Positions 5,516-8,905 of a stretch of DNA of 8,905 nt are shown one piece after another. The notes below the pieces were generated by a model. It saw nothing but the letters and a program-made list of their open reading frames with translations. It was not told the DNA's origin and did no database searches. The DNA is taken from positions 1 through 8,905 of the forward strand of contig CALJUI010000337.1 of assembly GCA_937975735.1 (NCBI GenBank). The letters run 5' to 3'. The DNA comes from an uncultured Rubrivivax sp. GTDB taxonomy: Bacteria > Pseudomonadota > Gammaproteobacteria > Burkholderiales > Burkholderiaceae_C. Numbering within the stretch: the stretch's first letter is position 1; every line of letters starts with the position of its first letter. A program made the translations under genes and the position numbers.

Positions 5516-5596
5516 ATGTTCACAGCGCGCAAGCCGACAGTGGGGTCGCACGACCGGGGAGCCTGGCCCTGGCGTCGCGGAGCCGCCTCCGTCTAG
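5516..5596 (+). CDS. trpL: Candidate trp leader peptide (26 aa, two Trp codons), possibly leaderless
   Basis: A short ORF, ATG 5516 to TAG 5594-5596, lying 100 bp upstream of trpE. The peptide begins MFTARKPTVG and has UGG codons 17 and 19 (5564-5566 and 5570-5572) in the sequence GAWPWRRG. The Trp codons are late in the ORF and are followed at once by a hairpin (5578-5591) overlapping its end, as expected if ribosome stalling at Trp codons controls RNA folding. It has no Shine-Dalgarno, but the candidate -10 box would start the transcript at its AUG; leaderless trpL is known in the alphaproteobacterium Sinorhizobium meliloti. Against it, the Trp codons are not adjacent and no U-tract terminator follows, so classical transcription attenuation is not supported. 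It may be a chance ORF. Confidence 0.45.
   Translation: MFTARKPTVGSHDRGAWPWRRGAASV
5578..5591 (+). promoter_or_regulatory. Leader hairpin after the Trp codons
   Basis: CGGAG pairs with CTCCG around the loop CCGC, with a possible extra G-U pair (5577/5592). It overlaps the last codons of the candidate leader ORF. The 3' arm CCTCCG (5586-5591) is also perfectly complementary, over 6 bp, to CGGAGG at 5682-5687, which contains the trpE Shine-Dalgarno. A second GGAG at 5558-5561, just before the first Trp codon, could compete for the same arm. Mutually exclusive pairings of this kind are the logic of an attenuator, but the stems are short. Confidence 0.4.
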
Positions 5597-5652
5597 CCTG
5601 CCGCCGTTGGCCGCCCGACCGGGCCCGCCGCGGCGCCCACTCGACACACGAT

Positions 5653-5682
5653 GATCGCCGGCGCCCGAGGGCCGCGGTGATC
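5653..5682 (+). promoter_or_regulatory. Stem-loop immediately upstream of the trpE ribosome-binding site
   Basis: In RNA, GAUCGCCG (5653-5660) pairs with CGGUGAUC (5675-5682) to give an 8-bp stem with one G-U pair. The inside can fold further as GCC-CGAG-GGC (5663-5672). The helix ends exactly where the Shine-Dalgarno begins (5683) and would exclude pairing of 5682-5687 with the upstream arm 5586-5591. There is no T-run after it, so it is not an intrinsic terminator. Confidence 0.45.
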
Positions 5683-5688
5683 GGAGGG
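5683..5688 (+). promoter_or_regulatory. Shine-Dalgarno of trpE, in alternative RNA pairings
   Basis: GGAGGG with 8 nt to the GTG start at 5697. Besides pairing with 5586-5591, the overlapping GGGCCCG (5686-5692) is complementary over 7 bp to CGGGCCC (5620-5626). Two different upstream segments could therefore mask this site. Confidence 0.75.
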
Positions 5689-5696
5689 CCCGCACC

Positions 5697-7172
5697 GTGA
5701 TCACCGAACTCGAATTCAAGAGCCTGGCCGCCCAGGGCTTCAACCGCATTCCATTGATCCAGGAGGCCTTCGCCGACCTGGAGACACCGCTGTCGCTGTA
5801 CCTGAAGCTCGCCGGCGGCAGCCCGCGCAGCTTCCTGCTCGAATCCGTCGTCGGCGGCGAGCGCTTCGGCCGCTACAGCTTCATCGGCCTGCCGGCGCGC
5901 ACGCTGCTGCGCTCCAGCGGTCGGCGCACCGAGGTCGTGACCGACGGCGAGGTGACCGAGACCGACGAAGGCAACCCGCTCGATTTCATCGCTGCCTACC
6001 AGGCCCGCTTCAAGGTCGCGCTGCGGCCGGGCCTGCCGCGCTTCTGCGGCGGGCTGGCCGGCTACTTCGGCTACGACGCGGTGCGCTGCATCGAGCCTCG
6101 ATTGGCGGGCGTCGCCAAGCCCGGCGGCATCGGCACCCCGGACATCCTGCTGCTGCAGACCGAGGAGCTGGCGGTCATCGACAACCTGTCGGGCCGGCTG
6201 TACCTGATCGTCTACGCCGACCCCGGCCGGCCCGAGGCCTGGTTCGGCGCCAAGCGTCGCCTGGCCGAACTCGCCGACAAGCTCAAGTTCAGCGTCGCCG
6301 CGCCGGCGGTCAAGCGCGGCGCGTCGTACGCGGTCGAACGTCAGTTCGCGAAGGACGACTACCTCGCTGCGGTGCGCCGCGCCAAGGAGTACATCGCCGC
6401 CGGCGACATGATGCAGGTGCAGATCGGCCAGCGCCTCTCCAAGCGCTACACCGAGAGCCCGCTGAGCCTGTACCGCGCGCTGCGCTCGCTGAACCCGTCG
6501 CCGTACATGTACTTCTACGACATGGGCGACTTCCAGATCGTCGGCGCATCGCCGGAGATCCTGGTGCGCCACGAGCACACGCCGGACGGCGAGAAGGTCA
6601 CGATCCGGCCGCTGGCCGGCACGCGGCCGCGCGGCGCGACGCCCGAGCAGGACCTCGCGCTCGAAGCCGAGCTGTCGGCCGACCCGAAGGAGCGCGCCGA
6701 GCACCTGATGCTGATCGACCTGGCGCGCAACGACATCGGCCGCATCGCGAAGACCGGCAGCGTCAAGGTGACCGAGGCCTTCGCGGTCGAGCGCTACTCG
6801 CACGTGATGCACATCGTCAGCAACGTCGAGGGCATCCTGAAGGACGGCACGAGCAACCTCGACGTGCTGCGCGCGACCTTCCCGGCCGGCACCTTGTCCG
6901 GCGCGCCGAAGATCCGCGCGATGGAGATCATCGACGAGCTCGAGCCGGTGCAGCGCGGCATCTACGGCGGCGCCTGCGGCTACCTGAGCTTCGCCGGCGA
7001 CATGGACCTGGCGATCGCGATCCGCACCGGCATCGTCAAGGACCAGACCTTGTACGTGCAGGCCGCGGCCGGCGTCGTCGCCGACTCGGTGCCGGAGTTC
7101 GAGTGGGCCGAGACCGAGGCCAAGGCGAGGGCGCTGATCCGCGCCGCCGAACTCGTCGAGGAGGGGTTCTGA
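5697..7172 (+). CDS. trpE: Anthranilate synthase component I
   Basis: This 491-residue chorismate-binding subunit makes anthranilate from chorismate with ammonia supplied by TrpG (EC 4.1.3.27), the committed step of tryptophan synthesis. It has the N-terminal domain of the family (about 1-200), including LLES (47-50) in SFLLESVVGGERFGRYSFIG, the element that forms the allosteric tryptophan site in characterised TrpE. The C-terminal chorismate domain shows GQRLSKRY (244-251), IRPLAGTRPRG (303-313), DPKERAEHLMLIDLARNDIGRI (329-350), RYSHVMHIVSNVEG (366-379, catalytic-type His369), FPAGTLSGAPKIRAMEIIDELEP (395-417) and GGACGYLSF (424-432). The full set indicates an active, feedback-inhibited TrpE rather than PabB. 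GTG 5697 is supported by GGAGGG 8 nt upstream and the family start MITELEF. trpG follows after 1 nt. The 5' region may be a leader that senses tryptophan. Confidence 0.97.
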   Translation: MITELEFKSLAAQGFNRIPLIQEAFADLETPLSLYLKLAGGSPRSFLLESVVGGERFGRYSFIGLPARTLLRSSGRRTEVVTDGEVTETDEGNPLDFIAAYQARFKVALRPGLPRFCGGLAGYFGYDAVRCIEPRLAGVAKPGGIGTPDILLLQTEELAVIDNLSGRLYLIVYADPGRPEAWFGAKRRLAELADKLKFSVAAPAVKRGASYAVERQFAKDDYLAAVRRAKEYIAAGDMMQVQIGQRLSKRYTESPLSLYRALRSLNPSPYMYFYDMGDFQIVGASPEILVRHEHTPDGEKVTIRPLAGTRPRGATPEQDLALEAELSADPKERAEHLMLIDLARNDIGRIAKTGSVKVTEAFAVERYSHVMHIVSNVEGILKDGTSNLDVLRATFPAGTLSGAPKIRAMEIIDELEPVQRGIYGGACGYLSFAGDMDLAIAIRTGIVKDQTLYVQAAAGVVADSVPEFEWAETEAKARALIRAAELVEEGF

Positions 7173-7173
7173 C

Positions 7174-7764
7174 ATGCTCCTCATGATCGACAACTACGAC
7201 AGCTTCACCTTCAACCTGGTGCAGTACTTCGGCGAGCTCGGCGAGGACGTTCGCGTGGTGCGCAACGACCAGATCGATCTGGCCGGGATCGAGGCCTTGA
7301 AGCCGGACCGGCTGGTGCTGTCGCCCGGGCCCTGCTCGCCGGCCGAGGCCGGCATCTGCATCGAGGCGATCCGCCACTTCGCCGGGCGGCTGCCGCTGCT
7401 CGGCGTGTGCCTGGGCCATCAGGCCATCGGGGCGGCGCTCGGCGGGCGGGTGATCCGCGCGCGGGTGCAGATGCACGGCAAAGCGAGCCGGATCCGCACC
7501 GACGGCCAGGGGGTCTACGCCGGCCTGCCGGCGCACTTCGACGTCATCCGCTACCACTCGCTGGCGATCGAGGCCGAGACCCTTCCCGCCGAACTCGAAG
7601 TGACCTCGACCACCGACGACGGCGAGATCATGGGCGTTCGCCACAAGGGCCTGGCCGGCGGACCGGCGCCGATGGAGGGCGTGCAGTTCCATCCCGAGTC
7701 GATCCTCTCCGAGCACGGCCATGCGATGCTGCGCAACTTCCTGAAGATGGGATCGCGACCATGA
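7174..7764 (+). CDS. trpG: Anthranilate synthase component II (glutamine amidotransferase)
   Basis: A 196-residue class I glutamine amidotransferase that hydrolyses glutamine and passes ammonia to TrpE. The triad is complete: Cys79 in GVCLGHQ (77-83), and His173 and Glu175 in QFHPES (171-176). Other family stretches are MIDNYDSFTFNLVQY (4-18), LSPGPCSP (49-56, oxyanion/glutamine site), MHGK (100-103) and RYHSL (126-130). It is a stand-alone domain with no TrpD fusion. In many bacteria this subunit also serves PabB for folate synthesis; no other evidence for that lies in the window. ATG 7174 is one nt after the trpE stop, with GAGGAGGGG inside the end of trpE as its ribosome-binding site, so the subunits are translationally coupled. 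Its end overlaps ltaE as ATGA (7761-7764). Confidence 0.96.
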   Translation: MLLMIDNYDSFTFNLVQYFGELGEDVRVVRNDQIDLAGIEALKPDRLVLSPGPCSPAEAGICIEAIRHFAGRLPLLGVCLGHQAIGAALGGRVIRARVQMHGKASRIRTDGQGVYAGLPAHFDVIRYHSLAIEAETLPAELEVTSTTDDGEIMGVRHKGLAGGPAPMEGVQFHPESILSEHGHAMLRNFLKMGSRP

Positions 7765-8771
7765 TCGACCTGCGCAGCGACACCGTGACCCGGCCGACCA
7801 CCGGCATGCGCGCGGCGATGGCCGAGGCCGCGCTCGGCGACGACGTCTTCGGCGACGACCCGAGCGTCAATGCGCTGCAGGATCGCATCGCCGGTCTGCT
7901 CGGCTTCGAGGCGGCGCTGTTCGTGCCCAGCGGCACGCAGAGCAATCTCTGCGCGCTGATGGCGCACTGCCAGCGCGGCGAGGAGTACCTCGTCGGCCAG
8001 ATGGCGCACGCCTACCGCTGGGAGGGCGGCGGCGCCGCGGTGCTCGGCAGCATCCAGCCGCAGCCGATCGCGCACCAGGCCGACGGCACGCTGGCGCTGG
8101 CCGACATCGAGGCGGCGATCAAGCCCGACGACGCGCATTTCGCGATCACACGGCTGCTGGCGCTGGAGAACACCTGGGGCGGGATGGTGCTGCCGCCGGA
8201 CTACCTGGCGCAGGCGACCGCGCTGGCGCGGCGCCGCGGCCTCGCCACCCACCTGGACGGCGCGCGGTTGTTCAACGCCGCGGTCGCCGCCGACGGCGAT
8301 CCGTACGCGAACGCCCGCGCGATCGCCGGCCACTTCGACAGCGTCTCGGTCTGCTTCAGCAAGGGGCTGGGCGCGCCGGTCGGCTCGGCGCTGTGCGGAT
8401 CGCGCGCGCTGATCGGCCGGGCTCACCGGGCACGCAAGATGCTCGGCGGCGGCATGCGGCAGGCCGGCGGGCTGGCCGCCGCCGCGCGTTATGCGCTCGA
8501 CCACCAGGTGCGGCGACTGGCCGAGGACCATGCCCATGCGCGCCGGCTTGCCGACGGGCTGCGGGACCTGCCCGGCGTGACGGTGCAGGTGCCGCAGACC
8601 AACATCGTCTTCGTCGACCTGGCGCCTGACAAGGCCAGCGGCGTCGTCGAGCGGCTGCGTCAGGCGGGCGTGCTGTGCACCGGGCTGTACCGGCTGCGCT
8701 TCGTGACCCACCTGGACGTCGATGCCGACGACATCGAGCGCGCGATCGACATCCTGCGCCGTACCCTTTGA
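7761..8771 (+). CDS. ltaE: Low-specificity L-threonine aldolase (PLP enzyme)
   Basis: A 336-residue fold-type I PLP enzyme that cleaves L-threonine and L-allo-threonine to glycine and acetaldehyde (EC 4.1.2.48), about the length of E. coli LtaE (333 aa). Signatures: IDLRSDTVTRPT (2-13), GDDVFGDDPSVNALQ (26-40), FVPSGTQSN (54-62, cofactor phosphate site), His83 in MAHAYRWEGGG (stacks on PLP in this family), LENTWGGMVLP (135-145), THLDGARLFNA (163-173, Asp166 and Arg169), and SVCFSKGLGAPVGS (196-209) with Lys201 as the Schiff-base lysine. Arg313 in YRLRFVTHLDV fits the substrate-carboxylate Arg. Nothing essential is missing. The start overlaps the trpG stop as ATGA, so it is translated with the trp genes. 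A threonine aldolase has no step in tryptophan synthesis; glycine/serine supply is only a guess at the link. Confidence 0.93.
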   Translation: MIDLRSDTVTRPTTGMRAAMAEAALGDDVFGDDPSVNALQDRIAGLLGFEAALFVPSGTQSNLCALMAHCQRGEEYLVGQMAHAYRWEGGGAAVLGSIQPQPIAHQADGTLALADIEAAIKPDDAHFAITRLLALENTWGGMVLPPDYLAQATALARRRGLATHLDGARLFNAAVAADGDPYANARAIAGHFDSVSVCFSKGLGAPVGSALCGSRALIGRAHRARKMLGGGMRQAGGLAAAARYALDHQVRRLAEDHAHARRLADGLRDLPGVTVQVPQTNIVFVDLAPDKASGVVERLRQAGVLCTGLYRLRFVTHLDVDADDIERAIDILRRTL

Positions 8772-8780
8772 GGAGACCCC

Positions 8781-8905
8781 ATGCCGATCACCAACACCGA
8801 TGCGCTGACCCGCGTCATCGACCACCGCGAGATCTTCCACGACGAGATGCTGGCGCTGATGCGCCGCATCATGAGCGGCGAGATGAGCCCGGTGATGATC
8901 GCCGC
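8781..8905 (+). CDS. trpD: Anthranilate phosphoribosyltransferase, N-terminal part (runs off the right edge)
   Basis: The first 41 codons of a gene continuing past the window. The peptide runs from MPITNTDALTRVIDHREIFH to MSGEMSPVMIA. It matches the helical N-terminal domain of TrpD as seen in Burkholderiales (HREIFHDEM, then a stretch like MRxIMSGExSPVM). TrpD transfers phosphoribosyl from PRPP to anthranilate (EC 2.4.2.18), the second step of the pathway. The glycine-rich PRPP loop and catalytic residues lie beyond the edge and cannot be checked. ATG 8781 has AGGAG (8771-8775) overlapping the ltaE stop, 5 nt upstream. It lies 9 nt after ltaE, consistent with one operon from trpE. Confidence 0.9.
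   Translation, partial: MPITNTDALTRVIDHREIFHDEMLALMRRIMSGEMSPVMIA

Noticed and set aside
5653..5697. Classical Rho-independent trp attenuator terminator
   Set aside because: The stem is followed by GGAGGGCCC, the trpE ribosome-binding site, with no U-tract anywhere in 5597-5696.
5402..5749. Upstream extension of the chalcone-isomerase-like reading frame
   Set aside because: A signal peptide with a good Shine-Dalgarno starts at 5401. The extension is Arg/Gly/Pro-rich without features and crosses the trp leader.
5520..7193. 557-codon minus-strand open frame antisense to trpE
   Set aside because: It is a shadow of GC-rich trpE codons with no recognisable domain, and it ends within the trp leader region. 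trpE is certain on the plus strand.
7551..8840. 429-codon minus-strand open frame antisense to ltaE
   Set aside because: Composition bias (Arg, Gln, Asp, Val) and full overlap with a complete threonine aldolase gene mark it as a shadow frame.

Overview
The window is a GC-rich, tightly packed stretch of bacterial chromosome. Gene content (rpe and gph upstream of trpE-trpG-...-trpD, with divergent apaG) and protein style (TrpE starting MITELEF, TrpD with HREIFHDEM) suggest a betaproteobacterium of the order Burkholderiales, probably near the Rubrivivax/Leptothrix/Comamonadaceae group. That placement rests on recognition, not on a search. No mobile element, tRNA, rRNA or CRISPR array was seen.

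Layout. (1) Left edge, 1-1987: an N-terminal fragment of a lipoprotein on the minus strand, a 38-residue single-pass membrane protein on the plus strand whose start codon overlaps the lipoprotein start, then a minus-strand pair, apaG followed by a cation:proton antiporter. (2) 1996-2017: a perfect 22-bp palindrome separates apaG from rpe and carries a mirrored TACAAT -10 hexamer on each strand, placing both start codons at or within about 2 nt of the predicted transcription start. (3) 2024-4794, plus strand: rpe, an MTH1187-type thiamine-binding protein, a saccharopine/lysine-dehydrogenase-like oxidoreductase and gph, with gaps of 10, 14 and -4 nt. (4) 4796-5401, minus strand: a secreted chalcone-isomerase-like protein ending 1 bp from the end of gph. 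(5) 5402-5696: a 295-bp gap holding a candidate trp leader: a -10 box, a predicted leaderless 26-codon ORF with two Trp codons, a hairpin after them, and a second hairpin against the trpE ribosome-binding site. (6) 5697-8905, plus strand: trpE, trpG, ltaE (threonine aldolase) and the first 41 codons of trpD, spaced 1, -4 and 9 nt.

How the genes work together. TrpE and TrpG form anthranilate synthase and TrpD takes anthranilate to phosphoribosyl-anthranilate, so the right half is the first part of tryptophan synthesis, with an unrelated PLP enzyme, LtaE, inserted in the operon. Rpe (pentose phosphate pathway or Calvin cycle) and Gph (2-phosphoglycolate removal) are the usual neighbours upstream of trpE, but two extra genes lie between them here. 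The observations most worth testing are the palindromic divergent promoter and the candidate trp leader. Everything else is ordinary core metabolism.
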